This document shows positions 12,237 to 22,663 of a stretch of DNA of 64,000 bases, piece after piece. Made by a program: the position numbers and the translations under genes. The stretch's first letter is position 1, and the number at the start of each line of letters is the position of its first letter. Origin of the DNA: Smallanthus sonchifolius (Eukaryota; Streptophyta; Magnoliopsida; Asterales; Asteraceae). The notes under the pieces are model-generated. The model saw nothing but the letters and a program-made list of their open reading frames with translations, searched no databases and was not told where the DNA came from. Where the stretch lies: positions 10,727,272 to 10,791,271 of the forward strand of contig CM042038.1 of assembly GCA_023525975.1 (NCBI GenBank), given 5' to 3'.

Positions 12237-14224
12237 ATCCAGTTTCCATGGTGGGGTTTAGTAATCTTAAAACATTCTTTTTCCTATAATATCCGGTAAT
12301 ATATGCACTCAGTAATTTAACAAAACATAAGATCTGATGTTCACCCCATGTGGAGGAGATATGTTCTGGATTTATTTTATCCTTGAAGATTTATTTCATC
12401 TTTAAAGATGTGGGTTTTGCTCTTATCATCGTAATATTTCATTTTTTTAACTCAATAAGATTACCCAAACACTTAGTTTTTTAAAAAGTTAAAATACGTG
12501 TTAGGTAAAAGGTATTTGAAATTCATTTATATAAATGTTTTGATAAAATATGATCCAAACACTCTTCATGTAGGGTTAATAGTTTGGTTCCGTCGTGCTG
12601 AACTTATTTTTTTTAATTTCACATCGAAAATGAGATGCTTTGTATCCAGCCGGCCAACCATTGATGTTCAGTGAGAGGATATAGTTAATGAGAGTTAAAT
12701 ACACTGTTATAGATTTGGTTTTCCTATCCAAAACCACGGATATACCTCCAACTTTAGGGGTGTGGCGAAACCAGTTAGTTTCGCTTTGTTAGTCTCGTTT
12801 GTATGTTTTATTAGTTATTTTCACTAGTAAGGTACGCACTTTTGGTATATAAGTCCTTTTGTAATCATTATTTGAGTTATGAATCAAAAATCAATTTTCC
12901 CTCAATTATTTCTCTCAATTTACTTTCTTATTTGATCTTTTCACCCTCATGACAAATATAGTCTCAAATCATTTATTTGTTACATTATAAAGCTTTTTGT
13001 CCCGTTGTCGAATGGTAAAAAATTCTGTCAAAGTATGGAGGTGCACAAATCGGTATTTCAAACCGAACCGGTTTGAAACCAAACTAGTTTTGGTTTAGGT
13101 CAAATTGGTTAAAACCGGTTTGATTTGAAAGTGGTTCATTAAGAGAAAAACCCAAACCTATACAAATTGGTTTGATACTGGCTTTTATTTTTTTTAATAT
13201 ATAAAATTAAAGAAAGTAAAGTTCATATTTTGTTTTCTTATTATTTTTAATTTAAGTTTGGAAATTCTAAAAAACATAAATTCACAATTTTTTTCTTTTA
13301 TCGTTTTTAATATATAAATTAAAGAAAGTGTTCATCTTTTATTTTTTTTATTGAAGTTTGGAAATTCTAAAAAACATAATTTTATTTTGATTTTTTAATA
13401 AAAAGAAACATAAAAATTGAAAATACATTACAAATAATATTTTATTTTAATTTTTAAATTGTTATTGTCGATTCATCAATTCGTTGTGCTTCATTATGAT
13501 TGGAAGAGTTTCTTGAATCATCTTTATCAAATACGGTTGAAGAATTTCTTGAATAATCTTTTGTCAAATGCGGGCTGTCGAAGTGATCGAACGATAAATC
13601 TTCTTGAATCACTAACTTTATCATTCTTTCTCGAGCCAAATTTACGTCAAAATTTCAAATTCCTCCCTCGTTTGACATTGTTACTTGACCTTCACACGAA
13701 ACACCTTTCAACGCCTTGCATGATTTTTCATACTCGAGTTCGATTCCTTTCAAAAAACATACGCTTATCCGTTCTTAAACACATATTTTATTTTGTTCTT
13801 GTTTGAACGACAAATCTCATGTCTGAGTTTGAACCCAAAACCTTCGATCTAAGAGACAAAAGTCTCTATCAATAGGGAAACAAATTATTAGGGCGCTGGG
13901 AGTGACTAGTGGGTATAGGCGTGTACCACTGCAACTAAGACAAGAAGCAACGGGTAGATGTTAGTTTACCTCCCTCCCTTGATGTATATAAAAAAGCAGA
14001 ATACCAATTAATTTCTTGTTTTGTAAATTTATAATTCGTCTAAACTCGTCTCGCTGGTTGAGAGATGACAATACCAATTAATCTCCCAAAGGACCGGTTA
14101 AGCATGCACGAAAAATGAAACCTTCACATATATATATATTTAATTATTATTCATTATTACATAACATAATTCACACAAACAAAAAACAAACAAAACCACC
14201 CGTCACCATCACCGTCACCTTCAC
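12237..14224. other. Intergenic DNA between EMF2 and oleosin
   Basis: The stretch holds the EMF2 3' flank and old repeats. GGAGGTGCACAAATCGG at 13039, followed by alternating ACCGGTTT-like words to about 13140, resembles one end of a hAT element. A minus-strand frame at 13454-13639 weakly resembles a hAT transposase segment (AREMIK-like context) but is broken on both sides. No gene is supported. Confidence 0.4.
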
Positions 14225-14707
14225 CTACATATCAGCTCTCCCGTGGATCCCCATTCCGGTGGAATGCTCCGCCCTACCCTTCATATCCCTCGCCTTGTAA
14301 CCCAACTTGTCCCTAGCCTGGTCCAGCGAGTCCGATCCCGGAGGATGTCCACCCGTGGCATACTTGTAAATCCACGATAATACCGTCACCGCCGCCACCC
14401 CAAATCCCCCGGACGTCAAAAACCCTGTTGCCAGAAGGAACAGGGTGATCGCCGCCGGGAAGAGCACAGGACTGAAAATCACCAGCAATGGGGTGGCGAT
14501 TGTCAGTGCAACGACGGTCCCGGCTAAAGTGAGACCGGAGAGGACAAGGAGTGAGCCGCCGGCGGTTACGGCAGTTGCAGCTTTCACTACTTGATGGACT
14601 AGCTGTGAAGTGTGGTGCTGGTTCTGGTACTGGTTGTAGGATCCTCCTACGCCGCCGCCGTACGACTTGTGTTGGTTGTTGTAGGTTTGATGAAGAATAT
14701 CAGTCAT
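14225..14707 (-). CDS. Oleosin, 160 aa
   Basis: This is a structural protein of seed and pollen oil bodies; it coats triacylglycerol droplets as they bud from the ER. It is a single-exon ORF with a short hydrophilic Gln/Tyr/Gly-rich N terminus (about 1-40). A hydrophobic hairpin of about 70 residues follows (about 45-118). It contains the proline knot PLLVIFSPVLFP (P-x5-SP-x3-P), the oleosin signature. The amphipathic C-terminal tail includes GSDSLDQARDKLGYKARDMK. The tail looks long enough for the H-form, but that assignment is tentative. The ATG is 14705-14707 on the minus strand. It has no intron and normal family length. Three CACGTG boxes lie 75-150 bp upstream, consistent with ABA/seed-maturation control. 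Confidence 0.97.
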   Translation of the reverse strand: MTDILHQTYNNQHKSYGGGVGGSYNQYQNQHHTSQLVHQVVKAATAVTAGGSLLVLSGLTLAGTVVALTIATPLLVIFSPVLFPAAITLFLLATGFLTSGGFGVAAVTVLSWIYKYATGGHPPGSDSLDQARDKLGYKARDMKGRAEHSTGMGIHGRADM

Positions 14708-14780
14708 TTTTGTGTTGGGGTTTATTATTGAGTTGCGATTTTGCTGGTTATAAAGGGGGGAGGTGGCGGTGGTGGAGTGG

Positions 14781-14859
14781 CACGTGGTGGAAGATGAGTG
14801 TCACGTGTTGTAACTCCTGCTTGTTATGCAAATGTGAAATGATGTGATGAGGACACGTG
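14781..14859 (-). promoter_or_regulatory. Cluster of three CACGTG G-box/ABRE sites upstream of oleosin
   Basis: CACGTG occurs at 14781-14786, 14802-14807 and 14854-14859, all just upstream of the oleosin start on the minus strand. These are binding cores of ABF/ABI5-type bZIP factors, known to drive seed-storage and oil-body genes. A TATA-like TTTATAAC lies between them and the ATG, near 14750. Confidence 0.6.
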
Positions 14860-15195
14860 GGTGTTTCGTGGCGAATGTTGGCTTAAACATGGATGTTTTT
14901 GTTTCTTTGACTACTTAAATCTCTTAAACATTTAACACTATTGGTTTAATTTAAGTAATAGTAAAACTCTTAAATTATTAAAAATAAGACTGAAATTTAT
15001 AAATCTATAACTTGCGAATTTGATTAAAATGAATGATTTAAATTAAGTAAATAAAAGAAATGTAAGAGGGAAAAGAAATAAAAAACGATTTGGGCTACGA
15101 AGATCATGGATTTCACTAGAAGCGGACTCCACTTACAATGAATTGGGTCACTGGTCTGTTGGGCCTCAAGAGCTGACCTGGGCTGGGATAGAGTC

Positions 15196-15269
<74 letters not shown>

Positions 15270-15493
15270 CAACACACATATAACCTAACTAATTTTAATT
15301 TTAAGTATCATTAAAAGACATCTTGTTGGTTAAGTGATGTATCATGTAATCAAAAGATAGAAAGTCCTTATCTTATAGGTTGCATCTAATCATAAATCAA
15401 ACCCTTCAATATAATAATTTCAAAATTATAACCCAATTGATCGAAAGCATTTAAAAAAATTAACTATACGAAACTAAACCGATGCCAGTTAAC
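14860..15493. repeat. Intergenic DNA with AC/AT microsatellite
   Basis: An AC run at about 15195-15210 passes into a pure AT run to about 15267. The apparent minus-strand ORF of alternating Ile/Tyr here is only the translated microsatellite. No gene is seen. Confidence 0.8.
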
Positions 15494-16003
15494 GGTTTTA
15501 CATCAAATATAATTAATGTAATATAAGACTTTTTTGGGTTATTTCTCTTGACAATTGATTCATCTTAAGAAGCTATATGTTCATCCTAGACCGGACGGTT
15601 TTACATTAAATATAATTAATGTAAATATAAGACTTTTTTGGGTTATTTCTCTTGACAATTGACCCATCTTAAGGGGATGGTATGGTCACAGGATGGGCCT
15701 TCCCGATTTGGGAGCCACGGGAACACCGCCCTCTGCCCTTGGTACCGAAAATTTCACCCCAAATTCGGAGGGCTGTCCCAATTGAGTACCGAACTCATGT
15801 GTGTTGTATTTTGTGGGTGTGTATATTTATATATGGTTTGGGATGAATTGGGATGGATGGGAAGCAATACCACCTTTTTTGGGGTAGATTGAGAAGGGAT
15901 GTAAAAACTAACGTGACGCTGACGTGGCTTTGGGATGTATCCCAAATTAGGAAGCACGCCCACCACTCTAGGAAGCTATATATATTCATCCTGGACCGGG
16001 CTC
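15494..16003. repeat. 104-bp tandem duplication, second copy split by a 296-bp insertion
   Basis: The block starting GGTTTTACATCAAATATAAT (15494) and ending with AAGCTATATGTTCATCCT..CCGGAC (to 15597) is repeated from 15598. The second copy is interrupted after CATCTTAAGG (15673) and resumes at 15970 (GGAAGCTATATATATTCATC). The intervening 296 bp is GC-richer, and its ends, GGATGGTATGGTC and a facing CGCCCACCACTC, are weakly inverted, so it is probably a MITE. Confidence 0.6.
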
Positions 16004-17750
16004 ATCATAATTTCATAGCTAAGAGTCTAAGATTTCTATAATTATTCTATTTCTAAAAATAGTTTTATTAAACAAGTATTTATATTTCATGAGGGTGGAA
16101 TGGGTGGGACTCGGGTTGGGCTTCGGCTTCGATCGAGTACGTGGTAACACCGTTGCAACCTTGTCGGGTTGTGGCTGGGGTTTGATTGACTGGTTCGTGA
16201 AGCCTTAGAGGGGGAGAAGAAAAGTGACCATTGCACGTAACCATTGGAAAATAAAAAGTGTCGTTAGACTTTTTTTTTCTTTAAATACCAACCTTTTATA
16301 CTAAATTTTTATACTACACAAATAGTCTCCCACTACCAATTTACTACTTTATTTTCCTACTATACTCAAATGGGTCCAAAGAAACAACCATCATTCGCTC
16401 GTAAAACTTATAGACCAAAAGTCTGTTCAGGTCCATAATGAATCGACTCCACCACAATCATTTCAATTTTTAATTTTTATATTATATTTTTTTATTTAAT
16501 TTTAATTTAATTTTTGTGTATTTTTTAAATTAAATTAAATTTTATTTTTTATGTATTTTTTTGGTTGATTATGTTTTAAAATTTTATTTAAAGAAAATGC
16601 TAGGGTAGTTTAGGTTCCACCCTTTGTGTTCAGGCCTTCAGGGTAAATTAAAGTAAAAATAACGTGACATGACATGACGTGTTTTAATTGACTAATTTTT
16701 AAATTTGTTTAGAGTTCAAGAGGTTTCACCCCTCCACCCTAATATATTCGTACTATCTAACAATTTAATTAAATTAACTATCATAAAATTAATTAATTAA
16801 ATTAAATTAAATTAATTATGCCAAATGTCTTTTTTATGTCTAAATATCCTAACTAAACTAAACATGAACAAAAGAAACTAAAAGTGTCATCCTCACTTTA
16901 TCTGTTTTCTACTGTAAAATGCAAAATAATTCTTTAAATTAATTCTAAAGGTGGCATTTCAATTTAAAATAATTTTCAAATTAAAATGATGTCGGAACCT
17001 AGATAATTCAAGGTACAACTTGACAACAAAAGAGGACAAGAGAGTATTAGTTATATATCTATCAATTGTTGTTTGTCGTTATTTTCGTTTTTCTCTTTAT
17101 TTAATTAATTTATATGAGACAAAATGGTTTTACAGGAATGTGAATGCTTTTAAAAAAACCATGCTTAATTTATAAATCTTATGCCCTCATCTTATGGACT
17201 AATAATACCAGTGATTGTCCCTATAAAAATGGTATTATTTCAGATCTTATAATTGTCGGTTTAGATGATATTTTATACGTGGTGTAAAATCCACCCATTT
17301 TTCGCCTTCAAGGTAAAAGACTTACTTGAAATACACAAGACAACTACAAAAAATTGAGTTCACAAGAAAATGTTACATGGTATCGTTCTCACTACTATTT
17401 GGTGCATTTGATGAGCAAGAAACAAGACCTTTTTTTTAAAAACAAAACGTTAAATGTGAAGATCCTCGCTAGGATTCCTATAGATAAAAAACAGATCAAG
17501 ACAATACTCTCTATACAATAAGAAAAGATTGATTTAGTTTTAATATAGCCTAAAAGTATATAAAATCACATCTAACTATCTATTATAATGTTTATGTTGT
17601 ATCACCCTAGCTTTAGTTGGTTTGTTTATTGGAATAAAAGTTTGCCTTAAAAAAAATAAAAAAAATAACGATCAAGTTAAAAGAAATATTAGAAATAATA
17701 ATAAATTTTATAATAAGTTAATTTAATTCAGCTGTAATTACAATAATATT
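16004..17750. other. Intergenic DNA upstream of the ERF gene
   Basis: This is AT-rich sequence. A possible tiny MITE at about 16600-16741 has TAGGGTAGTTTAGGTTCC facing GGTTTCACCCCTCCACCC. Otherwise nothing is recognised. Confidence 0.4.
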
Positions 17751-17753
17751 CTT

Positions 17754-17760
17754 TATAAAA
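17754..17760 (+). promoter_or_regulatory. TATA box of the ERF gene
   Basis: TATAAAA lies 109 bp upstream of the ATG. The inferred leader (about 17785-17868) includes a CA microsatellite and CT-rich sequence, common in plant 5' UTRs. Confidence 0.5.
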
Positions 17761-17868
17761 TTCGCTGGATCCGTATATTAATTGTCATGTATATATCCAT
17801 TCCCCTTCTCCATCCTTTCCACACCTCCCCTCTTTCACAACACACACACACACACACTGAGTTCAGCA

Positions 17869-18702
17869 ATGGCGTCACCCGATGAATCTTCAGCTTTAGA
17901 TCTTATCCGCCAGCACCTTCTTATCGACGATTCAACCTTTCTTCAGACATATACCGTTCTCTCCAATCACGCCAGCAAATCCGCCGTTGATTTTCCTCCG
18001 ATTTCATCATCATCATCATCTTCGTTTTCTTCTTTTACATCATATGTGATTGAAAACACACAAACTGTATCCGATCATCAATTTGAATTCGGATTGAAAA
18101 CGGAACCGGAACCGATGCTTCAACCGATTTCATCGGAGAGAAACGGAAAAAGTAGCAACGACGATTATAATAACCAGAAACATCCGGTGACGATATCGAT
18201 TACTCCGTTTCAACCACCGGCAATTGAGAAATCTGACTTTGCGGACCGGAAGCATTACAGAGGCGTAAGGCAACGGCCGTGGGGAAAGTTCGCGGCGGAG
18301 ATCCGTGATCCGAGTAAGAAAGGCGCTAGGGTTTGGCTTGGGACTTACGACACCGCTGTAGAGGCAGCGAAAGCGTATGATACGGCGGCGTTTAAGCTTC
18401 GTGGAAACAAAGCGATTTTGAATTTCCCGCTCGAAATAGGAAGTCCGTATGAAGCGGCGGAGACGACCGTCATAAAGAGTATTGGCCGGAAAAGAGGTGC
18501 GCGACAGTCCGAGGCTGAAGATAGAGGAAGTCAGAAGGAAGTTAAAGTGGAGCAGGACACGGCGGAGACAGGCGGCGATAAGACTAGCTGGCCGGTGGTT
18601 GATAACGACGGTGACAACACAGGTAAGGTTAAAGGTATATTCGAGGTTCAATCGTTATCATATCCTAGCATGGACTTCAAATCTGGTTGTTTGGTAACTT
18701 GA
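17869..18702 (+). CDS. AP2/ERF transcription factor, ERF group IX-like (ERF5/ERF105-like), 277 aa
   Basis: This is a nuclear transcription factor whose AP2 domain binds GCC-box promoters in ethylene, defence and stress responses. It is a single exon. The start at 17869 (MASPDESSALDLIRQHLL) is the first in-frame ATG; the frame is open upstream but only from a TTG. The AP2/ERF domain spans about residues 129-186: YRGVRQRPWGKFAAEIRDP, then WLGTYDTAVEAAKAYDTAAF and ILNFP. The ERF-type Ala and Asp of AAEIRD are present, separating it from DREBs. The conserved N-terminal ALDLIRQHLL and the domain sequence point to subgroup IXb. A Ser-rich run is at about 46-57. After the domain the protein is charged (IGRKRGAR, possible nuclear signal) and poorly conserved. 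The stop is TGA at 18700. Confidence 0.95.
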   Translation: MASPDESSALDLIRQHLLIDDSTFLQTYTVLSNHASKSAVDFPPISSSSSSSFSSFTSYVIENTQTVSDHQFEFGLKTEPEPMLQPISSERNGKSSNDDYNNQKHPVTISITPFQPPAIEKSDFADRKHYRGVRQRPWGKFAAEIRDPSKKGARVWLGTYDTAVEAAKAYDTAAFKLRGNKAILNFPLEIGSPYEAAETTVIKSIGRKRGARQSEAEDRGSQKEVKVEQDTAETGGDKTSWPVVDNDGDNTGKVKGIFEVQSLSYPSMDFKSGCLVT

Positions 18703-20665
18703 CGGCGTTCAGTGTGTTTGGAAATATCAAACGCCCGTTACTAGTTTGCTACTGTTTGTAATAATATTTAAAAAAATGTAAATTACGAGTAATTAATATA
18801 TAAAGTATAGTGGTATCAGTTTAATTATGTTTTAAGACGCAAATTAAAAATGGTATTAGCATATTTTATAATTGGTTTTTCAGTAAAGACAATATACTTA
18901 TTCTAATAAATGATTTCAAAGAATGACACGTGTTATTACAATATTGTTTCTTATCAAAATCTATTAATTTTTTCTATTTTAACTAATTTTGAATTTTGAA
19001 ATTTAATTATATTAATATTTTTTTATTTTTTAAAAAAGATAATATAAATTTTGAATTCTAATTATTACTTAATTAAGAAAACAAAGAATTTTATTTCTTA
19101 TTTTACACATTATTATAAAAAAATATATATTTTTTTATTAACCCAGTTAATATGCAATCAATAATTAAATATTTTTGCCTTCACGATGATGTAGAGTCAT
19201 GATGTCATATGGTCCCCTCATGTCAATTTATTATAAAAATGTAAACATCTAACATTTAGATATTTTTTTTTTCATTTTATAAAATATTAACAAATATTAA
19301 AATGTAAGTTTTGTTTGTGAGAGAAGATCCACTGTAGAAACCATACAACTATAATTGCATATTGTATAAGCTAAAGTTGCATGGTTTAGCCCCTTTTTTT
19401 TCCTTCTTCTCAAAACCACTATTTCTTTAAATATTTGATGCAGCAAGAAAAAACTAATAATATAACTTAGCCCAGTGGTCTCGAAGCTTTATCCCCAGGA
19501 AGGCGACCCGAGTTCTCGAAACCCTTCCCACGCTTTGTCCGGTTTTAAGGGAATTTTGGTATTTTTTTCCTGTGCGTTTTATAATTTTTTTTACGTTTAA
19601 ATTTATAACCATAAATCTTATACACTCTACTAGATCAAGGTGAGTTAACGTAAAATTTTTTGCTTTATTTTATTAGTTTTCGATGACGTTATTTCCACCG
19701 CAACACGCTGGCCCCTTTACGTGCTTATTTCTACTTATATTTCGATTAAGTCGTAACCGAATCGTCACCGCGCACCACCCGCCGCAAAGTGCGGGGTGTA
19801 ATTCTAGTTTTTATTTAAATTGTGTTTACATGATTAAGGTTTAATTATTGTAAAAGTTGGACTAAGTTATAATAAAATGTTAAACTGAGGTGAAGTCTAA
19901 AATACTAGACTTCGGTGTTCAAATTCATCTGGTTGGATTTTGAACCCAACGATTGTGTGTTGAAATCGAGTTGAAGAAGCTTAAATTTACTCTTTTAAGT
20001 TCGGATATGACAATATGAATCTCTGTAGTTTAATTGATTGTTAATTATTGAGATAATATCATATATGATGGGGGCTAAATGTCATATCTTGACACAGTGT
20101 GAAGAAGGTGACCATCATCTTTGTTTAGTGAGACGTGTTCGACTAATATGTCCAAGTAACGATACGTGTTAGACACGCACGCACACGCGCCCGGCCGCAC
20201 ACACACACACACACTCTCTCTTTCTCTCTCCTCGTCGCACCTACCGCCATCGCAGACCACTTTTCTGCCACCGTCCCACGCCTCGCTGGCCACCGCCACC
20301 GCTGTCTCTGCTACCCCCTGTTGGTCTGTCGGGTACCTCATGTTGTCGGATCTAGACTGATGCAAGCTTCCAGCCTGACCGAGATAATTCTCGATCACAA
20401 ACGAGATTTTTATTCGCACTAAATGTTTTAGTGGAGCAACTCTCGATTGGAGAACCGGGAGAGGACGTAGAGTGGATTAGTTAATATTCACTTGAACCTC
20501 TATAAATTCGGTTGTCATTCTAACCCTTAAACCCCTTAGATTGGTGTTTGCTTAAGTTATCAAAGTTTTAGCAAGTGTTAATCCATACAAATTGATTTTC
20601 AATCAAAGAAAATTTTTAAGAAACCTATTCACCCTTTATAGTTTTCTACACTTAACATTCAATAC
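18703..20665. other. Intergenic DNA with retro/Helitron debris and simple repeats
   Basis: No gene is seen. A tRNA-like stretch at about 19468-19530 has box-A-like TAGCCCAGTGG and box-B-like GAGTTCTCGAAACCC, possibly the 5' part of a SINE. A CA/CT simple repeat lies at 20196-20232. Open frames here are translations of low-complexity DNA. Confidence 0.4.
19777..19807 (+). mobile_element. Helitron-like 3' terminus
   Basis: A GC-rich hairpin (ACCCGC ... GCGGGGT) at 19777-19797 is followed 6 bases later by CTAG (19804-19807) and T, which is the Helitron 3'-end signature. The matching TC 5' end was not located, so only the terminus is annotated. Confidence 0.45.
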
Positions 20666-20675
20666 GTTTACAAAC

Positions 20676-20915
20676 ATAGGCGGACCTATGTTGAATTGGG
20701 GGGGGGGGGGGGGGCATGCGCCCTCAATGAAAAAAATTAGTGTTATATACGCGTTAAAATTCCGTTCCCACCCCCCTCCCCCTCACAAATTTTTGCGATC
20801 ACCCCCGATCGCACTTTATGAAAGATTTTTAGTGTTATATACGCACTATATATCGATAGGGAATTGACCCCAAAATACTCCGACCCCAATAAAAAAACTT
20901 TATGGGTCCACGATT
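20676..20915. mobile_element. Short DNA transposon (MITE) with 10-bp target duplication
   Basis: GTTTACAAAC flanks both sides exactly (20666-20675 and 20916-20925). The inside ends ATAGGCGGACC and GGTCCACGATT are partly inverted, and a G run near the left faces C-rich DNA. The 240-bp element has no coding capacity. A 9-11 bp duplication fits Mutator-like elements best. Confidence 0.55.
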
Positions 20916-20925
20916 GTTTACAAAC

Positions 20926-22663
20926 TTATCCTAATTTTTTTAATGATTTTGTAATAAGAAATGATTTTTACGTTTTCATGTAATCAAGGGAAACCAAATA
21001 TTTACATTTATACGTGAAAAAAAAAAAAAAATTCGTTCCTCGATGTTTAATATAGTTTATAATAATAAAGAAATAAATTATTAATAAAGAAAACCTATTT
21101 AATTGGGGATAAAATAGACAGATAAACAACTCCTTAGAAAAAAGAAGAGAAACGTGACTCCTAGAACTATGACCCCCTTGCTCCTTTGCCCAAAAAATAA
21201 TATGAACTTTAACAGATATTTTTTTTTTCTTTTTACTTATTTTGATTGTGACTTTTTTTCTTTCTTTTTATTTAAGATATTGTTTTTTGCCACTTTCTTG
21301 TACAGAAAATAATTTGTCCTTTCATTTATTACTTCTAAATACACAAAGGCATATAAATTGATTGCTTGTTTAACAATATTATCCAATTTCAATATAAGTT
21401 TTACAATTTCATACATATTTCATTAGTTTTGGTCCTCATGAGTTCGTTCATTTTCACAGGAGTAAATTAATAAATAATAGTTTTTCACCTTTCTTCTTCA
21501 TTTACTAACCAACCATGCATTTGTTGTTATCCGTTTGACCGGTCTAAAAAAATGCATATAACGAACCTTGTCAAATCTACACTTAGAATATGAAAGTTTT
21601 ATACCAAAACCACACCACACAATTGTGCATCATATACAATTACTAGACGAGAAAACCGACTAAAGATTGTGAAATGAAAGGAACACGCAATCACTAATCA
21701 ATGTTGCGTTGTGCGAGTTCCATCATGTGTGTACCACATAGCCAAAACATTCGTGAAAAATGTAAGAAACACTTAAGTTTCGCTAATTTTATAAAAATAC
21801 ATTATATGTAAAAGTTTGAACTTAATCACAAATTTAATTATGACTAAAGTGCAATTTTCGTCTTTTGATATTTGATCCAAAAATAAACATTCGTCGAACT
21901 TTCAACACTTTGGGTTACCCACGTTTCAATTTTTAAATATTTTCGTCTCTAAATGTAACAGATTCTACTGTTTCCGTTAAGTCAGGGTCATCTAACGCTC
22001 ATGTGAGGGGTATAATCGTCTTTTCAAGTTCAATTTGATGTGTGCTTACGAGGCCTTAAATTTGTGAAAGATTAATCTACTGATTTATTAATCCAAGTTT
22101 TGGTTTATTCCACCTTTTAAGCATTTAAATTGAATTTCCAACAGCTGGATAAACGACAAGACGTTAACACATAATATTTGTTAAATGCATTATTTATTTT
22201 TTCTGTTTGAAATAATCTTTGTTGTCATGAAATATCATGTGCTTTTTGTTCGACAAACACAACCAAACATTTCTTCCCATCATTTGTATTTAATTAATAG
22301 ACAGCCATTAACTAGTACCAATTCTTTCAAACGAAAAAAACTCATAAATTCTAAAGGTTGTTCGAAGTGAGACTCGAAATTTTAACATACTTAATCATTG
22401 ATAAAAAAAGGGTGTTCCAGGTCAACCCAACCCGGCCCGCCTCATAAGATTGCCCATTTTGAACCGTCATCCGGCCGGCTCATTTTGCCACCTCTAGGAG
22501 GTATAGTTTTAATGTACATAATGGGTTTACAAACGGAACCAAGTTTGAATAAAACTGGTGATCTTTCTTCATGAAAGCCAGCTTCTTTGGAAGTCATATA
22601 TGATACAAAACAAATGTGAAAGGTGAGAAATGACTTACCACCTCAGAAACATAGGGTTCAGAT
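20926..22663. other. Intergenic DNA downstream of PFK
   Basis: AT-rich, no gene. ACTAAAGTGCAATTTTCGTC at about 21844 resembles the end of the foldback family found intact at 50154-50673. A GGTCAACCCAACCCGG/GCCACCTCTA remnant lies at 22420-22500. Confidence 0.4.

Noticed and set aside
13454..13639. hAT transposase gene
   Set aside because: Only a short weakly similar stretch with stops on both sides and no flanking domains; not strong enough to annotate.
14551..14847. 98-aa plus-strand ORF
   Set aside because: Antisense shadow of oleosin running into its promoter.
15024..15275. Minus-strand ORF of 83 aa
   Set aside because: Most of it is translated AT microsatellite (Ile-Tyr repeats).
17782..17868. 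29-residue N-terminal extension of the ERF protein
   Set aside because: It begins at TTG, covers the CA-repeat leader, and the family N terminus starts at MASPDESS.
18130..18651. 173-aa minus-strand ORF
   Set aside because: Antisense shadow of the ERF coding region; no family resemblance.
19468..19530. tRNA gene
   Set aside because: Box-A and box-B-like words occur, but box B is disrupted and no cloverleaf closes; at most a SINE relic.
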